Origin: Sphingomonas sp. 28-66-16
GTDB lineage: Bacteria; Pseudomonadota; Alphaproteobacteria; Sphingomonadales; Sphingomonadaceae
DNA length: 64,000 nt
Reading direction: 5' to 3'
Assembly: GCA_002281485.1 (NCBI GenBank)
Contig: NCGF01000002.1
Location: 186,001 to 250,000, forward strand
The translations under genes were made by a program, and so were the position numbers. The notes below the pieces were generated by a model. That model saw nothing but the letters and a program-made list of their open reading frames with translations, was not told where the DNA came from and made no database searches. This document shows, piece after piece, positions 53,345 through 62,465 of this stretch (the stretch's first letter is position 1; each line of letters starts with the position of its first letter).

Positions 53345-54661
53345 TCACTGCGCAGCGGCGGTTTGTCGCTCCGCCTGCGCCATCCGCTGCATCTTGTCGA
53401 AGCTGAGCGTCGTCAGCATATCGAGTGCTCTGGCTCTGAACGTGTCGCGCGAAGGCGCCATTCCGGTTTGCCGGCAGCTATCGGCGACAAAGTTCGTCAT
53501 CGCCTGCAGATATTGTTGGTGGAGGTAATAGAGCGCCCGCCGCTGTCCGGTTTCGTCCACGAGCGACATTTCGTGCGAGGTGCCGTCGGGCGCATATTCA
53601 TTATTGTAGAATTGCCAGATGAGCGCGAAGGGCAGATCGAGTTCGATGGCGACCTGCATGACATAGCGGCTCTTGAGATATTGCTGCTCGACGGTCAGCG
53701 GCCTGGTCTTGTCGGCATGATACCCATATTCGCCGATGAAGACGCGGTGGTCGAAGGGCAGGCCGGCCTTGGGTTTCAGTTGCCCTTCAAGATAGCGGAC
53801 GATCTGTGTCAGCGGCTGCCTGATCGAGTCGATATCGGGCGACGGCGACTGCTTGATGGCTTCGTAGCTGGAGTAGGATACAAGATCGACGTCGGTCGCC
53901 GGTAGCACGCTCAGCGCGACGCTCGGTTTGCCGTCCAGCGCCCGTTTCACCAGATTGACCTCGACATAGTGATATACCTCGACGCCGTCATGCGGGGTCG
54001 CGGCCTTGGCGTCGTCGATCGCCTTCTGGCGGATGTTCAGCCAATCGATCATGCCCTTGATCGCCTCCGGCGTCGGCGGCGTGTCCTTGCCCTGGCCGCC
54101 GTTGAGCAGCCAGTCGCCCTCCCAATTGCCCAGCATGAAGACCTTGCCCGTCCCGGCGTAGCGCTTGAGGAGCCACGCGGTCAGATCGTAGATTTCGTCA
54201 TAATATTGCTTCGCCGCGGCCTTGCTGACGCCGTGGTGCCAGTCGGCATCGGTGAAGGTCTGCACCCAGAATTGATAATATTTGAAATCGAGATCGAGCG
54301 TCTGCTGCAGGCCGCGCGCCGCCTTGAGATAGTCGAGTTCGGTGCGCGCCCGGGCCGCCGCATCGCCGAAGCCGTATTTCCCCGCCTGGCGCTTCCCGAG
54401 CGAGATTTTCAGGATGTTCGAACCGAGCGCCCTGATCGCCTTCGCCTGGTCGAGAAGCGTGCTGTCCTTCGCAAAATCATGATTGCCACCAAATGCCTGC
54501 GTGCCAAGGACATAATTGTAGTTTGCCGCCGTCTGCAAAGCCGTGGCGCTACACCTGTCATCCGGCTTTGCCTGCGCGACCGAGCTGAAAGCGAGCGGCA
54601 GCAGCACGGCGGCGCGGCGTATCGCCCGGCGCCGCCAAGGGTTCAAGGTGTGAAGAGCCAT
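53345..54661 (-). CDS. Secreted TIM-barrel-like glycoside hydrolase of unrecognised family
   Basis: 438 residues. The second of two ATGs (54661) is best spaced from GGAGG; the first ATG (54664) overlaps the GH2 stop (ATGA). A signal peptide ends VAQAK. The mature protein begins ANYNYVLGTQAFGGNHDF and carries candidate catalytic Glu motifs at a strand-4-like position (MLGNWEGDW) and strand-7-like position (VFIGEYGYH), plus WQFYNNEYAPDG. This is a GH-A-clan-like layout, but I do not recognise a CAZy family. It is coupled to the GH2 and probably cuts the same polymer in the periplasm. Function is inferred from fold and context only. Confidence 0.7.
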   Translation of the reverse strand: MALHTLNPWRRRAIRRAAVLLPLAFSSVAQAKPDDRCSATALQTAANYNYVLGTQAFGGNHDFAKDSTLLDQAKAIRALGSNILKISLGKRQAGKYGFGDAAARARTELDYLKAARGLQQTLDLDFKYYQFWVQTFTDADWHHGVSKAAAKQYYDEIYDLTAWLLKRYAGTGKVFMLGNWEGDWLLNGGQGKDTPPTPEAIKGMIDWLNIRQKAIDDAKAATPHDGVEVYHYVEVNLVKRALDGKPSVALSVLPATDVDLVSYSSYEAIKQSPSPDIDSIRQPLTQIVRYLEGQLKPKAGLPFDHRVFIGEYGYHADKTRPLTVEQQYLKSRYVMQVAIELDLPFALIWQFYNNEYAPDGTSHEMSLVDETGQRRALYYLHQQYLQAMTNFVADSCRQTGMAPSRDTFRARALDMLTTLSFDKMQRMAQAERQTAAAQ

Positions 54662-57600
54662 CATTTTCCTCCCGTAGGACCGGATGCGATGGCAACCGGA
54701 ATCGAGGCGTTTTCGACATTCCAGCCGTCTACCCGGATGCTGGCGGGCCGTGCCGCTGATGCCGGCAGTTGCAGCGTCACCGTCCGCGTTTCGCCGGGCA
54801 GAAGCGACACGTAATTGTCGCTCCAGTAAGCAGGCAGGACGCGTGCGCCCGCAGCGTCGAGCGCCGAAAGCCGGACCATCAGGGCGGGGAGGGTGGTATC
54901 GTTCAGGACGGTCACCCTGATCTCGGTTTCCGGCGTGTCCGCGGTCTGGCGTGCCCGCACGGTGACCTTCGCGGGTGGCATGCTTGTCATTGCTGAATAG
55001 GCCGACGGGTCGCGCGCAAGCCAATAGACATTCTCGCTGAGCGGCGCGCCGCGCGCATCGAACAGCTCCAGCTTGGTAAGCACGACAGGCGATCGATCGA
55101 ACATCGTCGCGTCGATCGCGTTGCCCGTTGCCGTCGTGGCGAGGGCGGCCGCGTCGATCCGGACCGATTGATCGCTCAACAGCGCGCCGTCGAGACGGTA
55201 GTTGCGAATCCGGACGCGCGCCCGAGCCAGCGTATTGGCCAGGCTGTTGACCACGGCCACCTCCCTCCCTGGAAGGTTCAGCTGGACATGGACCGGCTCG
55301 GTTCCCTTTTTGAACCCGAAATAGGAAGCCTGCGTGTCGTAGTTGTGGCTGTAGATTTGCCATAAGGTGCTCGGCCAGGCGGGATGCGTCATCCAGAGCA
55401 GTCGACCGCTGTTGCGGACGAACAGTCCGTCGTTCATCCCTTCGAAGATCGCGCGATGCGATTCATAGTTCAGCAACTGCGCCTTCTTCTCGAAATCGGC
55501 GAGATCGGCCGGCGCGCCAAATCGCTCGGTAAGTGCTTTCATGAAGCTTTTGACGTCGCCCGCCTTTGCCTGATGCCAATCGTGATAGGCCCAGCTGTCG
55601 CTGATCGGCCACTGATCGGCCGACGGCATCATCGCCTTGAAGGTTTCGAGCGTGGGGAAGGAGGGCGTGCCCACCTCGGTTGAGAAACCACGCGCCAGTC
55701 GGGTGAAATAGGATTCCGGCGGCTGATAGTTCCATGGGCCGCTATTCGCCATCTCGATCAGGCGCGAATTGGGCAGATAGAGCCGGGTCCCATCGATCTG
55801 CCGCACCGCCTGATCGAGCGCGACGTTCAACATGGGGGGCGGGACCCCCTCGTTGCGGCCGATCCACAGGGCAATTGATGGATGGTACTGGAACCGGCCG
55901 ATCGTGTCGCTGGCGTTGGCCATGAACAGCGCGTTGTCGGCCGGCTCGCCATTGTGATCCTGCGTCGAGATCCAGAAATCGTTCAACACCAGCAGCCCGT
56001 ATTCGTCCGCCAGATCGTAGAATACCTGTTCGGTGCTCTGGCCCAGCCAGTTGCGGATGGTGTTGACATTGGCCTGCTGATGCAGCCGGAAATAGGGCTC
56101 CATACGATCGCGCGAGACGCGCTTGAGCCAGTCATCCATGCCCCAATTGCCGCCGCGCACCGCGATCGGCACGCCATTGACCCGGATCAGCAAATGGGGC
56201 GTCAGCGATGGGGACGATACCGGGGCGAGCGCTGGCGAGCCATCAATGGCGCGAGCCAGTGAAACGGCCCATCCACCCTCGACCTTGCGAATCATCTCGT
56301 GCCGCACATCGAGCAGGCGCTCGCCCGGGCTTCGGTCTGGAATGACCGCTACGCGCTGCAACGCCTTCGCCGAATCGAGCGCCGACACTTCATAGCTGAT
56401 CTCGCGAATGCCGTAGCGGACGTCCCGCTCGTCGCTGGCGGCGCCACCGGTGCTCGCCGTCAGCTTCAGGCGGTGCAAGGTCGGCTTGCCATAGCCGTTG
56501 GGCCACCACAGATCGGGATGGACGATGCGCAGTGCGCGAAACCGGCTGGGCGCGAACGTCACCATCTGGCTGCTGCGCGGCGCCAGCTTCACGGTCTGGG
56601 CAAGCGTCACCCGGCCCAGCAGCGCCGAGACGGTTGCCGCGACCGCTGTCTCCCCCTGATTGATCACGGGAACCGTGATCGTCAGTTCCGCGACACGATT
56701 GTCGGGTTTCGGTAGCACGGATCTGACATGTGGGTCGCCCAGCCGGACGGCGCCTGTTTCCTCCAGCACGACGTCCTGCCAGATGCCGGTTTCGCGGTCG
56801 CGCACCGTCGGAATCCAGTCCCAGCCCTCGCTCGCGGCGAAAGTGGGGCCGTCGACTGCCATCGCGCCGCCATTCTGGCCGGGCCCGGCGGCGAGCGATT
56901 CCTCCTGCGCCAATCCCGGATGTGGCGGCGGGGAGACGCGGATCGCAACGGCCACGCGGGCGCCCGGTCGCAATCGTTCGTCGAGCGGGAATCGTCCGCG
57001 AATGAACGCGCCCACGATCGTGCCCAGCCGTTTGCCGTTGACCCAGATCTCCGCTGCATAGTTGATGCCTTCGAAATTCAGGGCGCTCAGCCGTTGGGCA
57101 TCGTTGTCAGGCAGCGTAAATTCGGTGCGGTACCAGTAATCCTGCCGGGCGAGCCGCTCGGGAATCAGCAGATTGTTCAATCCGTAGGCGGGATCTGCGA
57201 AGACGCCGTTGTCGATGTAGCTGGTCAGCACCGTCCCCGGCACCGTGGCCGTCAGCCAGTCGCCGTCGGCGAACCCAGGGCTGGAGATTTCCTCGGGCGG
57301 GGCGTGGGTCTCGGACTGGGCCACGAATCGCCACGCCCCGACCTTCCAGCGACCCGACGCCATCATCGTCAGTGGTGCGGAAGGGCGCGGCCGGGCGGTC
57401 GCCGGTAGCGGCAGCGATGGATCGCGGCTGACGGGAAGCGTCGCCGGGTCCTGTGGTCGATCCTGGCCCGGATATTGTTTCGTCTGGACAGGCCAGGACT
57501 GGCTGCCGCTTTCGGCAGCGCCGTTCGTTACGCCTGGCGTCGAGCTCGTCATATGGCGTGCTGCGTTCGCGACCCTGTTCGATGCGGCGATCCCGGCACC

Positions 57601-57750
57601 GTCACTCGCCGGGCCCCCGATCATCGCGACGACGCGCGGCTGCGCATAGGCGGCTTCCTCCCCCGTCACGACGCTAACGGCCGCCAGGGCAAGAGTGATG
57701 GCCAACCCGCCATGGAGCCGATGCACCATATTCCTCATCCCCAAGACCAT
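54661..57750 (-). CDS. Large secreted GH2 glycosidase (beta-mannosidase/exo-glucosaminidase group)
   Basis: About 1029 residues. An N-terminal signal (AITLALAAVSVVTGEEAAYAQ) is followed by a ~100-residue low-complexity region before the sugar-binding jelly roll (WKVGAWRFVAQSETH ... GDWLTATVPGTVLTSYIDNG). Then come immunoglobulin-like domains and a TIM barrel with RGGNWGMDDW, acid/base Glu in WIGRNEG and nucleophile Glu in FSTEVGTPSF. The WNxNNE-type variant and TEVG fit exo-beta-mannosidase or exo-beta-glucosaminidase (CsxA-like) rather than beta-galactosidase. ATG 57729 (MVHR) is an alternative start. It heads the minus-strand operon. Confidence 0.9.
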   Translation of the reverse strand: MVLGMRNMVHRLHGGLAITLALAAVSVVTGEEAAYAQPRVVAMIGGPASDGAGIAASNRVANAARHMTSSTPGVTNGAAESGSQSWPVQTKQYPGQDRPQDPATLPVSRDPSLPLPATARPRPSAPLTMMASGRWKVGAWRFVAQSETHAPPEEISSPGFADGDWLTATVPGTVLTSYIDNGVFADPAYGLNNLLIPERLARQDYWYRTEFTLPDNDAQRLSALNFEGINYAAEIWVNGKRLGTIVGAFIRGRFPLDERLRPGARVAVAIRVSPPPHPGLAQEESLAAGPGQNGGAMAVDGPTFAASEGWDWIPTVRDRETGIWQDVVLEETGAVRLGDPHVRSVLPKPDNRVAELTITVPVINQGETAVAATVSALLGRVTLAQTVKLAPRSSQMVTFAPSRFRALRIVHPDLWWPNGYGKPTLHRLKLTASTGGAASDERDVRYGIREISYEVSALDSAKALQRVAVIPDRSPGERLLDVRHEMIRKVEGGWAVSLARAIDGSPALAPVSSPSLTPHLLIRVNGVPIAVRGGNWGMDDWLKRVSRDRMEPYFRLHQQANVNTIRNWLGQSTEQVFYDLADEYGLLVLNDFWISTQDHNGEPADNALFMANASDTIGRFQYHPSIALWIGRNEGVPPPMLNVALDQAVRQIDGTRLYLPNSRLIEMANSGPWNYQPPESYFTRLARGFSTEVGTPSFPTLETFKAMMPSADQWPISDSWAYHDWHQAKAGDVKSFMKALTERFGAPADLADFEKKAQLLNYESHRAIFEGMNDGLFVRNSGRLLWMTHPAWPSTLWQIYSHNYDTQASYFGFKKGTEPVHVQLNLPGREVAVVNSLANTLARARVRIRNYRLDGALLSDQSVRIDAAALATTATGNAIDATMFDRSPVVLTKLELFDARGAPLSENVYWLARDPSAYSAMTSMPPAKVTVRARQTADTPETEIRVTVLNDTTLPALMVRLSALDAAGARVLPAYWSDNYVSLLPGETRTVTLQLPASAARPASIRVDGWNVENASIPVAIASGPTGGK

Positions 57751-58282
57751 TTCTTGCTGTCTTTTTATAAAGTCACTTTAATCAAATAAGAGGGGCATTG
57801 GTCAAGCATCAAAGCGTGGCGCCGTCGTCGCGGGCGTCGAAAGCGCGCCGCAAAATCATGGGAATCCAGCCGTTAAAGATATGGAAAAAGACGGAATTGA
57901 TGGGTGACGCGTGACGGCCGCGGCAAAGCCTGGCGACACCGATTAAATGAAACAAATTTCTTTACTAAAGCGATCGACTCGATATAGGGGTGCTATTCGC
58001 TCCGGTTTCGAGTCGGCCCGTCAGATGCCGATCACGCCGTGGCGAAAGGGTGGAGGGGAGCATGAGGCTGTCATTGGCAGTAAGGGAATGCCCGCGACCG
58101 GCAGTCGCCTGGCTCCCCGACACGCGCATCGGCAATCGGTTCGCCCCAAGGATATCGGCTCGAGCCGCCGCGCTTGCGGATCGCCGTGTGGCGCCCCCCT
58201 TCAGGGGGAGCGCTCCGGCATCGGCCGGTATCCTTGCGCACCGGATTGCTCGCATCATCATTTTCTGTGGGGGAGAAGCCAA
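57751..58282. other. Divergent control region of the utilisation locus
   Basis: 532 bp between the GH2 start and the TonB receptor start. It is AT-rich near both ends. Two small dyads are candidate operators: AAAGT-C-ACTTT (57769-57779) and CTTTA-C-TAAAG (57960-57970). A hairpin GCGCCCCCCTTCAGGGGGAGCGC (58191-58213, compact) resembles the CCCCTTCAGGGG core of the ileS repeat. No gene is supported; in-frame extension of the receptor upstream has no signal. Confidence 0.5.
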
Positions 58283-61200
58283 ATGAAACTGCGCCTTGTC
58301 GTGTCCGGATCCAGATTGGCGGTGGCCGTCAGCATCCTCACTTTTGCCTGCACTACCGCGAACGCGCAGGATGCAACGCCGCAGGCCGCGAAGCCCGATG
58401 CCCGCAAAACCGGTCCGAACGCGCCGCCGTCCGCCGCGACCATCGATACGGATTCGAGCGATACCATCGTCGTCACCGGGGTTCGTCAATCGATCGAATC
58501 CTCGATCGACGACAAGCGACTGGCGACGGAGATCAAGGATTCGATCACTGCGGAAGACATCGGCCAGCTGGCGAATGACAATGTGGCCGAAGCATTGCAG
58601 CGCATTCCCGGCGTCCAGGTCAACCGCAGCAATGATGGCGAGGGCAAGCAGGTCCAGATCCGCGGCTTGTCCGAGAATAATGTGACCATCAATGGCGCTA
58701 CTGCGACTGGCACGGGCGACGTCGATCTGTCCAACGGCAATGATCGCAGCGTCAATTTCCAGGACATTCCCGCCGAGCTGTTTTCCGGCGTGGAAATCCT
58801 GAAGGCGGCGACGGCGGACAAAATTGAAGGATCGCTGGGCGGCACGATCAACCTGCAGACCCGGGCCCCGCTGAAGGGCAAGCGCGACTTCGTCGTCAAC
58901 GCTTCGGCCTCGGACATTTATCGCCCTTATGGCGGCAAGTGGAGTCCGTCGGCAAACGTGTTCTTGCAGAAGAAATTTCGCAATACGCCGCTCGGCGACT
59001 TCGGCGTCATCCTCGATTTCGGCTACAAGCGGATCTCTTCGGTCACGGCGGTATATGGCGGCGGCGAATATTTCGGGGCACCCGGCGCCTGGCTGCGCCT
59101 GTCGGGGGCCGATCCGCTCCCGACCAGCACCGGCGCCAATCAGACTGCGGCGAATTACAATTTCTTCTCGCTGGCGACCATTCCCAACGCCACCGGCGGC
59201 GGTTCGGTGGCCAACCCGTACAGATATGCGCCGATCGACGCCAATGGCGACGGCGTCGCCAATGCCAGCGACACGGTCTACGTCCCCAACGCGTTCGGCG
59301 AATCCCGCCGTACCCGCGACGACGAGCGCAAGACCTTCAACGGCACGCTGGAGTGGAGGCCCGCTTCCAATCTCGATTTCCGGTTCGATACGGTCCTGTC
59401 CAGCCTGAATCAGAACCTGACCGGCGCCAATTTCAACATCGTATCGAACGTTCCGCGCGCGGGTATCCTGGGCGGCGGCCCCGCCAACGTGTTCCAGAAA
59501 CTGGAAGACTCGCCGGGGCTCGGCTCGGTCTATGTGATGACCGACGGCCGGCTTGCATCCTTCGTGCTGCGGGGCGGCGCCCAACCGTCGATCAACGAGA
59601 CCCGGCGCAATTCCAAACAGTTCTCGCTGCAGTCGACCTGGGACGTGTCATCGAACTTCAAGCTGTTCGCCGAGGGATCGATCTCGCGCGGCGACGCGAC
59701 GACGCTCAATTTCGGGCAGCTCAACACCTCGATCGAGCAGCAGGGCGGCAACAATGCGCGCCTCAACACCCAGGATTTCTACAATATCGTCGACTTCAGC
59801 CTGGGCAGCAATCTGATCCCCAATATCTCGTTCTACGAAGACCCCTTTCCGTCCTCGTTCTTCGGGGTCAATTCGGTGGTGCCGTCGTCGCAGCTCAAGG
59901 TCCTCAACCCGGGCGACCTGACGTACAATCGGCTTCGCTACTACACCTATCAGCGCAACGCTGCAGACACGAACAACAAGGACGATTCGGCCCGCATCGA
60001 TGCAAGCTGGACGACCGACCACGGTTTCATATCCGCGATCAAGGGTGGTTTCCGCTGGGCGCAGCGCGAGTTCCGGCGGCAGAGCTTCGTCAACCAGAAC
60101 CAGACCGGCGGTATCTACGGTGCCTCGGATGGCGTCAGCCCGCCGTCACAGTCGGTGCTGATCCAGCAGATCCCAGTCAATCCGGCCAACACCACCGATC
60201 CGGTCGCGGCCGCCACCTCGACGTTCCTGCAATCCTGCCTGACCACTGCGGACCTCGGCAACCAGCTGGCCAGGTTCGGCGGCAATCTGCCGACCAGTTT
60301 CGGCACGACCGGCGGCTGCGACATCACGGCGGTGCAGAATTATTTCAACCTGATCGACATCCGCGCGATCAACCCCGCCACCGGTGTCGGCTATTACGAG
60401 AATATCAGCGAGCGCTTCGCGGTGCGCGACGAAACCGTCGCCGGATATCTACAGGCCGATTTCAAGTTCCCGCTCGGCAGGGTGGACGTGTTCGGCAATT
60501 TCGGTGTGCGCTACGTGCGAACCGATACTTCGTCCTCGGGCAATTTCCTGAATCCCGGTGCGGTGAAGACGTACAGCGTCACCACCTTCAAGAATCACTA
60601 TGATGACTGGCTACCGACCGCCAACATCAACGTCCCGCTGAACCGCAAGCTCGTGCTGCGCATGGCCTATTCGCGGACCCTGGGCCGGCCGCAGCTGACG
60701 CAGATCGCACCGAGCCTCGTCCTCGTCCGCCCGGCGACGCCCGACCCGATCTATGCCGGCTCCGGCACGGCCGGGAACCCCTATCTGAAGGCGATCCATT
60801 CCGACAATTTCGATGCATCGCTTGAATGGTATTATGACAAAGGCAGCTATCTGTCTGTCGCACTGTTCGCAAAGAACATCGATTCGACCATCTATCTCGA
60901 TCCGACACCCGTCGACTATCAAATCGGCAACGAACTATTCTCGATCTCGACCTACCGGAATTTCGGGGGCACCAAGATCAAGGGCCTCGAGATCGGCGCG
61001 TCGCATGCGTTCAATTATCTGCCGGGGCTCCTCCAGAATTTGGGGATGACCGGCAATTTGACGGTCATCAGCGAGAGCAGCAGCCTGCGCGATCAGGAAG
61101 GTGATCAGATCGGCCGTCGCGGACTATCCAAGCTGACGTATAACGTTGGCGGCTATTATGACGATGGCAAGTTAACTCTCAGGCTGGCCTATAACTGGCG

Positions 61201-61453
61201 ATCGAAGTTCACGCGGATCGAAACCGTTCCGCTCGGCTTCGCCAGCGCAAACTCGCTGCCGGAAATCGAAGCCGCGCGCGGTCAGCTCGATTTCTCGGCA
61301 CGCTTCAAGATTGTCAAAGGCGTGAAGATCAATTTCGACGCGATCAACCTGACCAACACCGGCACCTTCCGCTACCTAAAATACCCCGTACTGGTGAACT
61401 ATGTGGCGAATGCCGGTCGGGCCTTCAACATGGGGGTTTCGTTCAACTTCTAG
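58283..61453 (+). CDS. OMR-type TonB-dependent carbohydrate receptor
   Basis: 1056 residues from ATG 58283, with GGGGGAG upstream. A signal peptide (ACTTANAQ) is followed by a TonB-box-like DTIVVTGVRQS, a plug (NVAEALQRIPGVQVNRSNDGEGKQVQIRGLSENN, SVNFQDIPAELFSGVEILKA) and a long barrel ending AFNMGVSFNF. VRQSIESSIDDKR is typical of the large OMR receptors tied to polysaccharide loci in Caulobacter, Xanthomonas and sphingomonads. It imports oligosaccharide across the outer membrane. It is followed closely by the kinase and permease. Confidence 0.94.
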   Translation: MKLRLVVSGSRLAVAVSILTFACTTANAQDATPQAAKPDARKTGPNAPPSAATIDTDSSDTIVVTGVRQSIESSIDDKRLATEIKDSITAEDIGQLANDNVAEALQRIPGVQVNRSNDGEGKQVQIRGLSENNVTINGATATGTGDVDLSNGNDRSVNFQDIPAELFSGVEILKAATADKIEGSLGGTINLQTRAPLKGKRDFVVNASASDIYRPYGGKWSPSANVFLQKKFRNTPLGDFGVILDFGYKRISSVTAVYGGGEYFGAPGAWLRLSGADPLPTSTGANQTAANYNFFSLATIPNATGGGSVANPYRYAPIDANGDGVANASDTVYVPNAFGESRRTRDDERKTFNGTLEWRPASNLDFRFDTVLSSLNQNLTGANFNIVSNVPRAGILGGGPANVFQKLEDSPGLGSVYVMTDGRLASFVLRGGAQPSINETRRNSKQFSLQSTWDVSSNFKLFAEGSISRGDATTLNFGQLNTSIEQQGGNNARLNTQDFYNIVDFSLGSNLIPNISFYEDPFPSSFFGVNSVVPSSQLKVLNPGDLTYNRLRYYTYQRNAADTNNKDDSARIDASWTTDHGFISAIKGGFRWAQREFRRQSFVNQNQTGGIYGASDGVSPPSQSVLIQQIPVNPANTTDPVAAATSTFLQSCLTTADLGNQLARFGGNLPTSFGTTGGCDITAVQNYFNLIDIRAINPATGVGYYENISERFAVRDETVAGYLQADFKFPLGRVDVFGNFGVRYVRTDTSSSGNFLNPGAVKTYSVTTFKNHYDDWLPTANINVPLNRKLVLRMAYSRTLGRPQLTQIAPSLVLVRPATPDPIYAGSGTAGNPYLKAIHSDNFDASLEWYYDKGSYLSVALFAKNIDSTIYLDPTPVDYQIGNELFSISTYRNFGGTKIKGLEIGASHAFNYLPGLLQNLGMTGNLTVISESSSLRDQEGDQIGRRGLSKLTYNVGGYYDDGKLTLRLAYNWRSKFTRIETVPLGFASANSLPEIEAARGQLDFSARFKIVKGVKINFDAINLTNTGTFRYLKYPVLVNYVANAGRAFNMGVSFNF

Positions 61454-61487
61454 CCGCCTTTTTTCTTCGCCCGGACCGGAGTTCGAC

Positions 61488-62465
61488 ATGAACCTTCATC
61501 CAATCCCGCGATCTTCCAACGATACGGGGGCATCCCGCCTGATCGTTGGTGTCGAACTCGGCGGAACGAAGTGCATTGCCACGCTGGCCGACGAAAATGG
61601 CGTGGTGATCGAGCAGCACAGAACGCCAACCACCGTGCCTGCGGAAACGCTCCCGGCGCTGGTCGCGCATGTCGATCGCTGGTGCGCGTCGAGTGAAATT
61701 GCCGCGATCGGCATAGCCAGCTTCGGGCCGCTGGACCTGCGCGTCGGGTCGCCGGGCTATGGCTGTATCGCGCAGACGACGAAGCGCGGCTGGTCGGGCG
61801 CCCAGGTCCGGCAGGCGCTGTCCTCGCGGTGGCGTTTGCCGACCGCCTTCGATACCGACGTCAATGGCGCGGCCGCTGCGGAAATGCGCTGGGGCGTCGG
61901 ACTGGGGCTTACCGACTTCGCCTATGTGACGATCGGTACCGGCGTTGGCGTCGGATTGTTCGTCAATGGTCGTCCGACGCGCGGGACCGGGCATTGCGAA
62001 ATGGGCCACATCCGCATTCCCCGGCTGCCGGGGGACGCCACCGCCAGCATCTGTTCGTTTCACGACGATTGCGTGGAGGGGCTCGCATCGGGGCCGGCCA
62101 TCAAGGCGGCGCTTGGCGGACGATCGTTCGACAGCGTGGCGGCGGACGATCCGATCTGGAATGGGGTGGCGCATGCCATTGCGTGCCTGTGCCATGCGCT
62201 GGTTTGTACCACCGGGCCGCAGCGCATCGCCATTGGCGGCGGCGTTCTGGAGCGTCAGCCGCATCTGCTTGCCCGCATTGAGCCGCTGCTCGGTGCAAGC
62301 CTCAATGGCTATTTGCAGATTCCCGACGACGTGCCCTTCATTGTAGCACCGGCGCTTGGCGATCAGGCCGGGGCGTTGGGGCCAATTGCTCTGGCCTGCG
62401 GCTTGCTCTCCGACCAATCAACGGCCGAGGCGGCGTCGGCCGAGCGGGAAGGGGTCTTGCATTGA
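61488..62465 (+). CDS. ROK-family fructokinase/mannokinase
   Basis: 325 residues from ATG 61488, with GGAG upstream. ROK motifs: VGVELGGTKC near the start, FDTDVNGAAAAE, GTGVGVGLFVNGRPTRGTGHCEMGH, and the zinc-site CSFHDDCVEGLASGPAI, which matches the fructokinase/Mak subgroup. It phosphorylates a free hexose, probably fructose or mannose, in the cytoplasm. A mannose product would suit a GH2 beta-mannosidase. Its stop overlaps the permease start (TTGA). Confidence 0.92.
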   Translation: MNLHPIPRSSNDTGASRLIVGVELGGTKCIATLADENGVVIEQHRTPTTVPAETLPALVAHVDRWCASSEIAAIGIASFGPLDLRVGSPGYGCIAQTTKRGWSGAQVRQALSSRWRLPTAFDTDVNGAAAAEMRWGVGLGLTDFAYVTIGTGVGVGLFVNGRPTRGTGHCEMGHIRIPRLPGDATASICSFHDDCVEGLASGPAIKAALGGRSFDSVAADDPIWNGVAHAIACLCHALVCTTGPQRIAIGGGVLERQPHLLARIEPLLGASLNGYLQIPDDVPFIVAPALGDQAGALGPIALACGLLSDQSTAEAASAEREGVLH

